Source: Aureimonas ureilytica DSM 18598 = NBRC 106430 (GTDB lineage: Bacteria > Pseudomonadota > Alphaproteobacteria > Rhizobiales > Rhizobiaceae). From it: a stretch of DNA of 51,844 bases. A program made the position numbers and the translations under genes. The stretch covers positions 10,630 to 62,473 of the forward strand of contig NZ_ARQE01000015.1 in the NCBI RefSeq assembly GCF_000382705.1, written 5' to 3'. Under the pieces are notes generated by a model. The model worked only from the letters and a program-made list of their open reading frames with translations. It had not been told where the DNA came from and ran no database searches. The stretch's first letter is position 1. Each line of letters begins with the position of its first letter. Positions 1-9,243 of the stretch are shown one piece after another.

Positions 1-56
1 GTTTGTAGGTCTTTCCAAGGGGTCGCTGGTGAGCGATTTGGGTATGGATTGGGTTC

Positions 57-3000
57 GTGGCGATCTACAGTTTTCGCCAATCAGTGATCTCGGGAGGAAG
101 CGGTAAGTCCGCCGTGGCTTCGGCTGCCTACCGCCACGCTGCCATCATGGTCAGCGAGGCAACTGGCCGGTCGACTGACTTCTCGAACAAGGTCGGTGGC
201 GTACACTCCGAACTCGCCATCCCTTCTGACGCGCCGGGCTGGATCCGGGAGAAGCTTGGCTTTACCGATCCTCAAGGTCATCGGCTTGAAGGAAGTGCCG
301 CTGTCGCGGCTTCCGCAGCGCTTTGGAACACTGTCGAGACCAGCGAAAAACGCTCAGATGCGAAATACGCTATCGACCTCATTGTGGCTCTCCCGCGAGA
401 ACTTACCGAAGCTCAAAACATCGATCTTGTCCGCGAGTTCGTCCGGGTGAATTACACCGAGCATGGACGTGTGGTGGATTGGGCTTACCATGCCCCGGAG
501 GACAAGCAGCACAATCCACACGCTCACATCATGTCGACTGTACGCCCTTTGACCGACACCGGCTTCGGCTCAAAGACCGTTGCCCTCGTAGATGCAGATG
601 GTGAGCTGATCCGATCCGATAAGGGCGCGATTGCTTATGCGAGATGGGCTGGATCGAAGGGTGAGCTTTATGCTCACCGAGAAGCATGGGCCGCCTCAAT
701 CAACGTCGCACTGGCTGAAGCCGGACATGAAATCACCGTCGACCATCGGTCCTTTAAGGATCGCGGCATCGACGTTCTAGAACCCACCACGCATCATGGG
801 CTGGTCCATCATATCGGGTCTGTCCGTGCTCACGATGAGCATGTCCGCGCAGACCTCGAGATCAGGGCTCGCAACTTTCAAGCTCTCGTCGCAAATCCAT
901 CTCTGGTCCTCGAACACATCACCCGGGACCAGTCGACTTTCGACACGCGGGATGTCGCCCGTTTCATCCATCGGTATGCGGGCAAGGGCGACGACTTTGC
1001 ATCCCTGCGCCGCCGCGTAGGGGCTCTTCCAGAGCTCGTAACTATCCAGGCACAGATCCATGATCCCGAAACAAACCGCGTCGTTCAACGCGAGCGTTTC
1101 ACCACCACCGCTGTTCTGGAGCGGGAAGCCCATATGCTGGAAATCGTCCAGCATCGTGCCTCTGATCTCTCCTTTGGCGTCGATAGCGAGCGCAAAACAG
1201 CGGCGGTCGAGCGTGCGCAGGTCACACAGGGATTTGACTATTCGCCGGAGCAGCGAGCAGCGATCGATCGTCTCACTCGTGATGAGGGCATCTCTACGAT
1301 GGTCGGTATTGCGGGCGCGGGAAAGTCGACCGTGCTTCGAGCGGTCAACGAGGTCTATCGCGCAGAAGGCGTCGCGGTCCATGGCGCTGCATTGGCGGGC
1401 AAGGCTGCCGATAATCTGCAGGAATCTTCGGGCATCAGCAGCCGGACCCTGGCTTCCTGGGAACACGCATGGTCGCATGAAAACGACCACCTTCGCGCTG
1501 GTGATGTCTTCGTTATCGACGAGGCGGGAATGGTCGCATCCGCCCAAATGGAGCGGATGCTGGAGCGTCTCGATAGTTTTGGGGCCAAGGTCATCATGGT
1601 CGGAGATGCGCGGCAGCTCCAACCCATCGAAGCAGGGGCCGCGTTCCGCTCGATCGCTTCCGAAGTCGGGTATGTCGAACTGACCGAGGTTCGTCGCCAG
1701 GAGCGAGCGGACCACGCCGAGGCTAGCGTGCTGTTCGGCGCTGGAGATGCCAAGTCCGCCTTGAACATCTACAACGGGAACGACACGTTCCGCCCGCACG
1801 ATCGACGCGATGACGCTCTCAATGCAGCGGTCCAGGGTTGGCATCACGACTGGCGCGCCAACGTCGATGTTCTCATGCTCGCGCATACCAATCAGGACGT
1901 TCTGGACCTCAACACCTTGGCTCGTTCCGCGATCCAGGCCGATGGAGGTTTGAGCGAAGGCAAGCAGATCCGCACAGCTCGTGGTATGCGGGAATTTGCC
2001 GTTGGAGATCGCGTCCTCTTCCTCGACAACGATCGGTCTCTCGGTCTGAGAAACGGTACGATTGGATACGTCGAAAGCTTCACCGGTTCTTCGATGTTTG
2101 TCGCGGTTGCCGATCACTCCAGCCCGGTCGAAATCGCTCCTGGCGGCTACAACAACATCGATCACGGCTACGCCACCACTATTCACAAATCACAGGGCGC
2201 GACGGTCGATCGCGTTCATGTTGTGGCCGGCGGTATGATGGATGCTCAGCTCACCTACGTTGCTCTTTCTCGTCACCGGGAAGAGGTGACGATGCACGTC
2301 CCGCTGGAATCCTTCACGCGCCCTGGCGCGGCCAAGCTGGCGACCGTCGCTGACGCTATGGAGCGCCTTGCGACCGACAAGCTGAAGGACACATCGATCG
2401 ATTACAGGACGACCCTGGACTACATCGAAGCGCGCAAAGCCCTGGAAGCCGAGCGCGCGATCGCGCCGGTGCCTGAAGGTCTCCTCGTGAGGTTCCGGGC
2501 CTTCTTGGAGGAGCGCGGTCTGCCGGATCCGGTGGATGTGCTGCATTCGGTCCGACAGTTCGCGGCCGAGGTGCTAAATCGCGCGCGTGCGCCCGAGGCC
2601 GGTGAGCGGATCATCATTCCTGATGCCCTTCTCCACCGGACCGAAACAAGGCTTTCGAGGCTGGCTCCAGATCCCGAATTGCTGACAGCCATCCATCGCC
2701 TCGATCATGTCCAGCAGCACTCCGCAGCGATGAACCATGAAGGCTTGGCCCGGCGTTCCGCGTTCCGCTCCGCGGAGAATGAGCTGACCTTGATGCGGAC
2801 ATCGACGCAGCTTCGCGACTACGCAGAGCGGGTCTCGGACGTTGTATCGCCCTCGGTCGTTGTCGCCATCGGACGCAGTGTCGAAGTGGTCTTGCACGAT
2901 CCGCGTCTGGCCCATCTGTCCGATGAGACACGGAGCGCTTTGCACGAAAACTGGATCAGCGTTCATGCCGTTTCTCGTGCTGCCTGGGAACTCGGTCTCC

Positions 3001-3929
3001 TCGAAACGGCGCGCTCGATCGATACGAGTTATCGAGAAGAGCGAGCCGCCGCCGCAACGCTTGCGGAGTATGAGAAGACCGTCGCGCGTGTCATTCAGAC
3101 GGCTGATCCGATCGAGCCGGCGCAGCCTTCGGCGATGCCCACCAGTGTCCGCGCGGAAGCCACGTTGCCGTTCATACCGGCCGTCACCCATTGGCCTGTG
3201 TCGATCGAACAATCGGTCCAAATGACCCTCGACGCTCATCCCCGTGTCGCGAGTTTTCAAACGGTCGCCCGCGAGCTGGCTGGCATCATCTGGCGGCAAC
3301 CGGACACGGCCCTTTCCCTCGTTCAGGCAGCTCTTCCATCGCAAGGAGAAGAGCGACGCGTGGTGCTCGACGAACTGGTCCGCGACCCATCTCGCTACGG
3401 TGAACTCAATGGGGGCCGCACGCTGTTGCTGCGACCGGATTCGGCGCGCCAGAAGGCACTCGACTCCGCTCAGGTCTTCGCGCAGTCCGTCAGCGATCTT
3501 AAAGAGACCGCAGAACTCCTACGACCCTCCGTCATGGCCAAGGAAACGCAATGGCGTGAGCTCATGGCAAAGCCCATGCTGACCCTCTCGGCCGAGGCCA
3601 CTCAGATCGTGGAAGCCTTGGTCTCGGCCAATGGCATGAAACGACCTGACCGAGAGCCCGCGCACCAGATCGCTCTCCAGGCGATCGGACGTAAGGAGGC
3701 GCTGGCGGAGGTCGTGGCTTGGCGCAAGGAGTTGGATGAGCGCTTGGCCGTGCCTGATGCGCTGAAGCATATACCGGAACTCACGACGCAGCAGGCAAGC
3801 GAGATCCGCTCTGCCGCCGCCAGTGTCGAGACCGCATTGAAGGAAGCGGACAACACGCGGAAGCTGGAGGTCGCGCGCGAGCGAAGCCTTCATATCAGCG
3901 TCGCCCGTGACCTCGACATCAGCATCTAA
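57..3929 (+). CDS. traA: TraA conjugative relaxase/helicase (MobQ type) with C-terminal BID-like region
   Basis: This 1290-residue protein should nick the plasmid at oriT and unwind the transferred strand. The N-terminus is a MobA/MobL relaxase, with probable catalytic Tyr25 in SAAYR and the metal-binding histidine motif HNPHAH at 152-157. A RecD/TraI-like helicase follows, with Walker A GIAGAGKST at 417-425 and Walker B VIDEAG near residue 485. From about 1039 to the end the protein is homologous to the C-terminus of the Fic protein encoded just downstream. Both begin FIPAVTxWP and share the EPAH..A and VPDA blocks. I read this as a BID-type secretion signal, known from Bartonella effectors and alphaproteobacterial TraA relaxases. 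The start is GTG at 57. The expected upstream oriT would lie at or before the window edge. Confidence 0.93.
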   Translation: MAIYSFRQSVISGGSGKSAVASAAYRHAAIMVSEATGRSTDFSNKVGGVHSELAIPSDAPGWIREKLGFTDPQGHRLEGSAAVAASAALWNTVETSEKRSDAKYAIDLIVALPRELTEAQNIDLVREFVRVNYTEHGRVVDWAYHAPEDKQHNPHAHIMSTVRPLTDTGFGSKTVALVDADGELIRSDKGAIAYARWAGSKGELYAHREAWAASINVALAEAGHEITVDHRSFKDRGIDVLEPTTHHGLVHHIGSVRAHDEHVRADLEIRARNFQALVANPSLVLEHITRDQSTFDTRDVARFIHRYAGKGDDFASLRRRVGALPELVTIQAQIHDPETNRVVQRERFTTTAVLEREAHMLEIVQHRASDLSFGVDSERKTAAVERAQVTQGFDYSPEQRAAIDRLTRDEGISTMVGIAGAGKSTVLRAVNEVYRAEGVAVHGAALAGKAADNLQESSGISSRTLASWEHAWSHENDHLRAGDVFVIDEAGMVASAQMERMLERLDSFGAKVIMVGDARQLQPIEAGAAFRSIASEVGYVELTEVRRQERADHAEASVLFGAGDAKSALNIYNGNDTFRPHDRRDDALNAAVQGWHHDWRANVDVLMLAHTNQDVLDLNTLARSAIQADGGLSEGKQIRTARGMREFAVGDRVLFLDNDRSLGLRNGTIGYVESFTGSSMFVAVADHSSPVEIAPGGYNNIDHGYATTIHKSQGATVDRVHVVAGGMMDAQLTYVALSRHREEVTMHVPLESFTRPGAAKLATVADAMERLATDKLKDTSIDYRTTLDYIEARKALEAERAIAPVPEGLLVRFRAFLEERGLPDPVDVLHSVRQFAAEVLNRARAPEAGERIIIPDALLHRTETRLSRLAPDPELLTAIHRLDHVQQHSAAMNHEGLARRSAFRSAENELTLMRTSTQLRDYAERVSDVVSPSVVVAIGRSVEVVLHDPRLAHLSDETRSALHENWISVHAVSRAAWELGLLETARSIDTSYREERAAAATLAEYEKTVARVIQTADPIEPAQPSAMPTSVRAEATLPFIPAVTHWPVSIEQSVQMTLDAHPRVASFQTVARELAGIIWRQPDTALSLVQAALPSQGEERRVVLDELVRDPSRYGELNGGRTLLLRPDSARQKALDSAQVFAQSVSDLKETAELLRPSVMAKETQWRELMAKPMLTLSAEATQIVEALVSANGMKRPDREPAHQIALQAIGRKEALAEVVAWRKELDERLAVPDALKHIPELTTQQASEIRSAAASVETALKEADNTRKLEVARERSLHISVARDLDISI

Positions 3930-4050
3930 GTTGCCGCACCGGCCTGTGGAACTGAGAGCGAGAGACAGGGACTGTGTGGGCATTGCTGCCCATGCGATCG
4001 AGGCTCCTCTCACTGAACCTCATTCGCCTTACGATGAAAGGACTACGACC

Positions 4051-4257
4051 ATGAGCTCGGAACACAGCATCGTGCCCATCAGCGAAAGCGAGCGTGCCCG
4101 CCGGTTAAAAGCGATCGATCAGGCACGCGCCGCCAATCGGCGCCAGGGGTATGTGCATGACCAGGCGCTGGAAGATGCCAAGGCGCGCTACGCCAAGGGT
4201 GAAATCACACTGGACGAGCTGCGGGAGCAAACGCTGGCACGCTTCAGACCGGTCTGA
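4051..4257 (+). CDS. VbhA-like antitoxin of a Fic toxin-antitoxin pair
   Basis: This 68-residue protein lies immediately before the Fic gene, with 5 bp between its stop and the fic ATG. It aligns without gaps to what I recall of Bartonella VbhA over the inhibitory helix and the following KGEIT..EL segment. In class I Fic systems the motif (S/T)xxxE(G/N) places a Glu against the second Arg of the Fic motif and blocks ATP binding. Here the motif reads A28-N-R-R-Q32-G33, so the Ser/Thr is Ala and the inhibitory Glu is Gln. The ATG at 4051 follows a GAAAGGAC ribosome-binding site. A longer in-frame reading from 3907 overlaps the end of traA and is unlikely to be used. Confidence 0.78.
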   Translation: MSSEHSIVPISESERARRLKAIDQARAANRRQGYVHDQALEDAKARYAKGEITLDELREQTLARFRPV

Positions 4258-4262
4258 TCGTC

Positions 4263-5951
4263 ATGGCGGGTTCCTACACATATCCCAACGAGAGCAACGA
4301 TCCCGATCGCCAGAACGTCCTGCGGAACAAGTTTGAGATCCGCTCGGGCGCCGAGTTGCGAGAGGCCGAGTACGCTTCGACGGACATTCGCCAGATCGAG
4401 CTTAGTCTCGGCCAGGGACCCCGTGGCTCCTTCGATGCGGATCATCTCAAAGCCCTTCACCGCCACATCTTCTAAGATGTGTACGAATGGGCCGGGCACA
4501 CGCGAAATGAGAGGCCCGTGGTCAACGGTGAGCGCGTCGAGCCGATCGGGTCGCTCTCGAAAGGCGGGTATGCGTTCCTGCCGGGCTCGCGCATCGAGAT
4601 GGGGCTTACCGCAGCCTTCGAACCGATTCGGGACATCGAGGCGTTGAAGGGTGCATCCGTCGAGACCTTTGCAGCGAAGGCGGGCGAAGTTCTTGGCGAA
4701 CTCAACTACGTCCATCCGTTCCGCGAGGGGAATGGCCGCACCCAGGAAGCCTTCATTCAGGCACTCGGCGTTTACGCCGGGCACGAGGTCGACTTTTCGG
4801 TCATCACGAAGACGCGGATGATCGAAGCCTCGGTCGAGACGTTCAATGATCCCAAAGCGCCCGCCATGAGACATCTCATGGAGGACGCCGTTGATGCAGG
4901 CCGCCGCGAAGCCCTTCGGGCCGCCATCGCCGATCTCGCCCTTCAGAGCGCCAGCCCCGACGACTTCAACATCAGAACAGCGCGCCCGGGTGAAACCGTC
5001 GTCGGCACCCTTTTGGCGGCCGAGAGCCCCTCGCCCGCTCTCATCACCGAAATCGGTCTTATCGTCATCCCGCGCCAGGATCTGCCTGCGATCATCGAGG
5101 CCGACGGCACTGTGACTGTCCCGGTATCATCAAAATTCGAACTGCCGGTGATCGCCACGATAGAGCGCGCGATCGGAACAAGCGAGGCGTTTATCCCTGC
5201 CGTCACGAACTGGCCTCAGACGGTCGAGCAAACCGTATCGCAGGTCGTGGCGACGCATCCATCCGTCACCATGTTCCTGCAGGACGCCGCGCTTCACGCC
5301 GGACATGCCTGGAAAGATCCTGAGGCTGTGCTTGCGAAGGTCCAAGGAGCGATCGCGACCAATCCCGCACAGACCGCATCCATCCTTGCCTCTTTCGAAG
5401 CGTCTCCCCAGACCTACGGCGATTTGATTGGAGGGAAGACCCTATTCGGAAACCCCGATCCAGAACGGCAATCGGCTTTGGATCGCGTACCGCTGTTCAC
5501 CGCAGCGTTGCGCAACATGCTCGATGCAGCCGAACGGCTGGAACCGCACGTTCGCCAGACCGAGATCGCTTGGCGCCAGGAAATGTCCCTTCCAATACCG
5601 GCGCTGTCAGCCGCAGCTATCAGTGTGGTGCAGGATCTCACCCAGGCCGCTGCTATGAAGCGCTTGGAGAAGGAACCTGCTCACGATCTAGCCGTGAACG
5701 CGATGAGCAAGGAAGCCTTCACGGAAGTCAGAGAGTGGCGCCAGGCCGTCAACGCTCGGATGACCGTGCCGGACGCCGTTGATCGCATCCCCGGCATATC
5801 CGAGGAGAAGAAGGCCAGTATCGTCGCGGTCGTGGCGACAGTGGATAGTGCCGTCCGCGAGGCCTCGTTGACCTCTCATCGTTCAGCCGTTCGCGAGGCG
5901 ACCATCGAAATCAGCACATCTAAATCGATCGATATCGGCCCCAGCGTGTAG
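4263..5951 (+). pseudogene. fic: Fic-domain toxin/effector with C-terminal BID-like domain, interrupted by in-frame TAA
   Basis: One continuous frame of 562 codons has a TAA at 4473-4475 (codon 71). The protein context reads ALHRHIF-stop-DVYEWAGHTR, where Fic proteins normally have Gln, so a CAA-to-TAA change is likely. The Fic motif HPFREGNGR is at residues 151-159, counted through the stop. The residue that is normally the second Arg (HxFxEGNGRxxR) is Glu162. From about residue 310 the protein is homologous to the TraA C-terminus, suggesting it was an effector exported by the conjugation machinery. A fragment could restart at GTG 4479, but no good ribosome-binding site is visible. Intact family members AMPylate targets such as gyrase and topoisomerase IV; here both the stop and the altered motif argue for loss or change of activity. 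Confidence 0.8.
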
Positions 5952-6069
5952 CCGGACCGAGAAGCTCGACCCGCCGGTCCAAAAGCTGGCGAGATCGTTA
6001 GACGAGTGCCAGGCCTCGCCTTCTCTGATCTTTTGCAATGCAGACCTTCGGGCGCGCAGCACTCCTGAA

Positions 6070-6090
6070 CCCGATTTTACGGGCTTTTTT
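6070..6090 (+). terminator. Possible intrinsic terminator after fic
   Basis: A short CCCG/CGGG stem with a six-base loop is followed by a run of six T. It lies 120 bp after the fic stop and 108 bp before dotD, so it may separate the relaxase/toxin transcript from the secretion operon. The stem is short. Confidence 0.4.
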
Positions 6091-6197
6091 CGTGTGCCCT
6101 CAGAGCAACAGCCACAGGCGATGTTCCAAAGCTAATTGAGGTTCAAACTCGGTATAGTAGTAAGAATCAACGTGGTTAATTCAGGGGGAGCCCGATC

Positions 6198-6698
6198 GTG
6201 CGGGAGATCGCCATCATCGTTGCCCTCTGCCTCCCGTTCGCGGGATGTGCCAAGGCCCCCCCACCCGATCTAACGGGCATTTCGGGCTATATCGCCCAGC
6301 AGACTGCCTTCACCGAGGACCAGAAGGCGTATGCCGCCCGCCGCGGCGCCCTCGCCGGCTACAACGCCGAAGCCGTCCAGCTCGTCCCGAACTACCCCAG
6401 CGACGAACTCTTTCGCCTGGTCGATAGCCGCTGGAATGGGACCGTCGAGGACCTCACCCAACGCATCGCTAAGCTGACCGGCTATCGCGTTGCAGCCTCC
6501 GGCGAGAAGCCGGGCGCTCCGATCGCCGTCGCGGTCAATCAGGCGGACCTCACCGCCATCGGCTTGCTGCGCGAGGGCTTTGCCCAAGCGCGCACCCGCG
6601 CCACGCTGACGATCGACCAGAACACCCGGGTCATGACCATCCGTTACAAACGGCCCGAGGCGAGCCCTGTCCCGCATCAGGATGACACGACCCTATGA
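6198..6698 (+). CDS. dotD: DotD/TraH-like outer-membrane lipoprotein of the T4SS
   Basis: This 166-residue protein has a lipoprotein signal peptide ending LPFAGC, with lipidated Cys17. A secretin-N-like fold follows, carrying the family block WNGTVEDLTQRIAKLTGYRV. In Legionella, DotD and DotC are lipoproteins that bring DotH to the outer membrane to build the core complex; the same role is inferred here. The start is GTG at 6198, chosen because GGGGGAG sits 8 bases upstream. It is the first gene of a tight dotD-dotC-dotB operon and overlaps dotC by 4 bases. Confidence 0.85.
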   Translation: MREIAIIVALCLPFAGCAKAPPPDLTGISGYIAQQTAFTEDQKAYAARRGALAGYNAEAVQLVPNYPSDELFRLVDSRWNGTVEDLTQRIAKLTGYRVAASGEKPGAPIAVAVNQADLTAIGLLREGFAQARTRATLTIDQNTRVMTIRYKRPEASPVPHQDDTTL

Positions 6699-7621
6699 GA
6701 TCGCCCATCCTCCTCGCGGTCCTCGCCGCCTCCACCATGCTCGCCGGCTGCCAGACCACCAAGGTCGGTGGAAGCCAGAAGACGTCGGCCGACGACATCG
6801 AGATCCATGTGCCGGCGCACACCGGCGCCCCGCCGATCGTCGGCAACAACGATCTCCTGGCCAAGGGCCCTGCCCCTCTCGACTTCGCCTCCTTCTCCAA
6901 GCGCGCCCGCTCCGGCAAATACGCCACGACCGAGGTCGAGAAGATCCGCCACGAGGTTCTGCGCGACGCCGCGACCGCCTACGCCTCCCAGGCGGGCTAC
7001 TATCGCCGCGCCTACGACATCATGCGCCAGCTCGAGGTGGAAAACGGCCGCCTTTCGGAAGCCTTCAACTTCAACCGTGTGGTCTACGTCACGCCGAAAG
7101 AGGCCGGGTTTGTCGTGCCCCCGATCGTGACGCGCGGCACGGCCGCGCTGCAGATCAACGACACCGGCACCAAGAGCGTCGCGGCCGACGAGTATTACCG
7201 GATCGAGCAGCCCGGGCGCCTGGTCGGCGTCGTGCCCACCTGGCGCGACTATCTCGTCCTGGCGCTGGAGCAGCCCAACGAGCCCGACATCGAGTTCCTG
7301 CCCCAGGACGACGACGAGCGCAAAATCTTCGACGCCTATCTCGCTGAAGGCTGGAAGGTCGGCGAGGGCATGGCCGACGACGCCTTGAAGGCCGCCATGA
7401 ACGACCTGCGCCGCGACTATCTCGGCATGGTCGAGTACCGCCGCCTGGTCGACGCCGGGCTCATCAAGGAGCTGGCCGTGCGCTGGGACGAGCGCCGCGC
7501 CTCCACGGCGCCGAACGAACTGTTCATCGGCGAGCGCACGGTTCACATCGTGGACGCCGCGACCTTCGTGCGCGATCCCAAGCAGTGGAAGCCCGTCACG
7601 CGGAAGTTCGACGGGAAATGA
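6695..7621 (+). CDS. dotC: DotC/TraI-like lipoprotein of the T4SS core complex
   Basis: This 308-residue lipoprotein has signal peptide and lipobox ending LAGC (Cys19). The body carries DotC-type features: a conserved segment from RDAATAYASQAGYY through SEAFNFNRV, then the block PTWRDYLVL. In Legionella DotC cooperates with DotD in outer-membrane localisation of DotH. It overlaps both neighbours by 4 bases, which indicates translational coupling. The gene order D-C-B matches traH-traI-traJ of IncI plasmids. Confidence 0.85.
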   Translation: MRSPILLAVLAASTMLAGCQTTKVGGSQKTSADDIEIHVPAHTGAPPIVGNNDLLAKGPAPLDFASFSKRARSGKYATTEVEKIRHEVLRDAATAYASQAGYYRRAYDIMRQLEVENGRLSEAFNFNRVVYVTPKEAGFVVPPIVTRGTAALQINDTGTKSVAADEYYRIEQPGRLVGVVPTWRDYLVLALEQPNEPDIEFLPQDDDERKIFDAYLAEGWKVGEGMADDALKAAMNDLRRDYLGMVEYRRLVDAGLIKELAVRWDERRASTAPNELFIGERTVHIVDAATFVRDPKQWKPVTRKFDGK

Positions 7622-8856
7622 TCGACACGCGGCTGTTCGATACCTCCCCGTTCGATCCAGGCGCCACCTATGTTCCGGTCCTCAAGCTGGAGCCAGGACG
7701 CTACGACACCGGTGGCGAAGCCGTGTTCGACACATTCGCGGTTGGTGCCGTCATGCGCGGCGCCTCCGACATCACCCTGCAGAGCGATGCCAGACCCCGC
7801 ATCCAGATCAATGGCGGCTGGTACTGCGGAACGAGGAAACACGTTTCGTCGGCCGAGATCGTGGCCATCCTCTCGCGACTCTGGAAAGGCACGGACGCGG
7901 CTTCCATCCTTCGACAGGGCCGAGCGCTGGACTTCCGCTTCGAGGTCCGTGTGGACCGCCAAACGCGGCAGGGATACCGGGTCAACGCCACGCCCATCAT
8001 GCGTGACGGCACGAACGCGATCGAGATCACGCTTCGCGGCCTGCCCAACAAGACCCCGACGCTCGACACCGTTCGCCTCGAGCCGGAGCTTCGCGATCAC
8101 CTCGACCATCGATCGGGCATCGTCGTCATCGCCGGCGCCACCGGCCAGGGCAAGTCCACGACCATGGCCGCGATCACCCGGATGCACCTGGAGAACAAGC
8201 GCGGGATCAAGATCGCCGACTTCCAGGCGCCGATCGAGTTCACCTATGCCGATCTCCTCGATGAGAACGACGAGATGGCCTCGATGATCGGTCAGAGCGA
8301 GATCGGCGAGGGCCGCAACCTGCCGACGTTTGCCGATGGCATCCGGTCGGCCATGCGCCGCGCGCCGCAGATCATCAACGTCGGCGAGGCCCGCGACCGA
8401 GAGACGATGTCGGCCGCGATCGAGGCGTGCCTGACCGGCCACCTCGTCAACACCACGACCCATGCCGGCAGCGTGGCCGAAGCGCTCCGACGCATGGCCT
8501 CCGTGTTCCCGCCCGAGGAGCGGGAGGGCCGCGCCTTCGATCTCATCACCTCGCTGCAGCTCGTCGTCGTGCAGCACCTTGTCCGCACGGGCAACAACAA
8601 GGACCGCGTGGCCGTGCGCGAATACCTTCGCTTCGATGACGACGTGCGCGACCGCTTCACCTCGACGCCGGTCACGGCCTGGACCGGGATCGTCTCGGAC
8701 CTGATGGAGCGGACGCCTGAAGGTGTCCTTGCCAAGCCGCTTTGGCGATCGGCGCAGGATCTCGTCAAAGAAGGACGGATTACCGATCGCGAAGCTCGCC
8801 GCTTCGCGCCGCGCAACCGCCGTCAGACCACGCTAGAGGGGGTGTCCGAGGCATGA
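7618..8856 (+). CDS. dotB: DotB/TraJ-like secretion ATPase
   Basis: This 412-residue PilT/VirB11-superfamily ATPase powers the T4SS from the cytoplasmic face. Walker A GATGQGKST is at 173-181. Downstream are the Asp/His boxes typical of the family, including the INVGEARD stretch and the TTTHAGSVAEALRRM block. The ATG at 7618 overlaps the dotC stop as ATGA; a longer reading from 7585 is possible but not needed. The next gene also starts by ATGA overlap. Confidence 0.92.
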   Translation: MIDTRLFDTSPFDPGATYVPVLKLEPGRYDTGGEAVFDTFAVGAVMRGASDITLQSDARPRIQINGGWYCGTRKHVSSAEIVAILSRLWKGTDAASILRQGRALDFRFEVRVDRQTRQGYRVNATPIMRDGTNAIEITLRGLPNKTPTLDTVRLEPELRDHLDHRSGIVVIAGATGQGKSTTMAAITRMHLENKRGIKIADFQAPIEFTYADLLDENDEMASMIGQSEIGEGRNLPTFADGIRSAMRRAPQIINVGEARDRETMSAAIEACLTGHLVNTTTHAGSVAEALRRMASVFPPEEREGRAFDLITSLQLVVVQHLVRTGNNKDRVAVREYLRFDDDVRDRFTSTPVTAWTGIVSDLMERTPEGVLAKPLWRSAQDLVKEGRITDREARRFAPRNRRQTTLEGVSEA

Positions 8857-9200
8857 GGAAAAGCCGGGATCGAAAACGCGCGTCCGATTTCGTCGAGGGG
8901 GGAATGATGCTCAGCTCCGCCGACCGTGCCGATCTCTGCCTTGGAAGAGTCATCCGACGCAGGCGTCTGGCGGCAGGTATCAGCCTGGAAGCCATCGGCG
9001 AGACGATGGGCATCTCCTATCAGCAGGTCCAGAAATACGAGAACGGCTCCAACCGGGTCGCCTTCTCGCGGCTTTTGCCGCTCGCGGCCGCGCTGAACTG
9101 CTCGGCCTCCGAACTCGTGACGGATGTCGAACGCGAGATGGTCGTCTACGACCAGCGCAAGAATGGCCACTCCGATCCTTCCGGGGAGGCAGGCCGATGA
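8853..9200 (+). CDS. XRE-family helix-turn-helix regulator
   Basis: This protein of up to 115 residues has an HTH_3/Cro-C1 domain: LGRVIRRRRLAAGISLEAIGETMGISYQQVQKYENG, followed by a helix with NCSASELV. It is the fourth gene of the dotDCB operon, so it probably controls transfer genes. Two starts are plausible: ATG 8853, coupled to the dotB stop, or ATG 8904/8907 just after a strong GAGGGGGG site. The shorter product keeps the full domain. Confidence 0.85.
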   Translation: MRKSRDRKRASDFVEGGMMLSSADRADLCLGRVIRRRRLAAGISLEAIGETMGISYQQVQKYENGSNRVAFSRLLPLAAALNCSASELVTDVEREMVVYDQRKNGHSDPSGEAGR

Positions 9201-9243
9201 TTTCGTCGCGCCTCCATCGTCACAACGCTTGAGAGGACCGAAC

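Noticed and set aside
777-2186. 469-codon minus-strand open frame opposite traA
   Set aside because: It lies antisense to conserved relaxase and helicase motifs; no family features or ribosome-binding site. Artefact of GC-rich codon use.
6136-6158. TTGAGG..TATAGT as a promoter for dotD
   Set aside because: The spacer is only 11 bp; no other convincing -35/-10 pair is seen.
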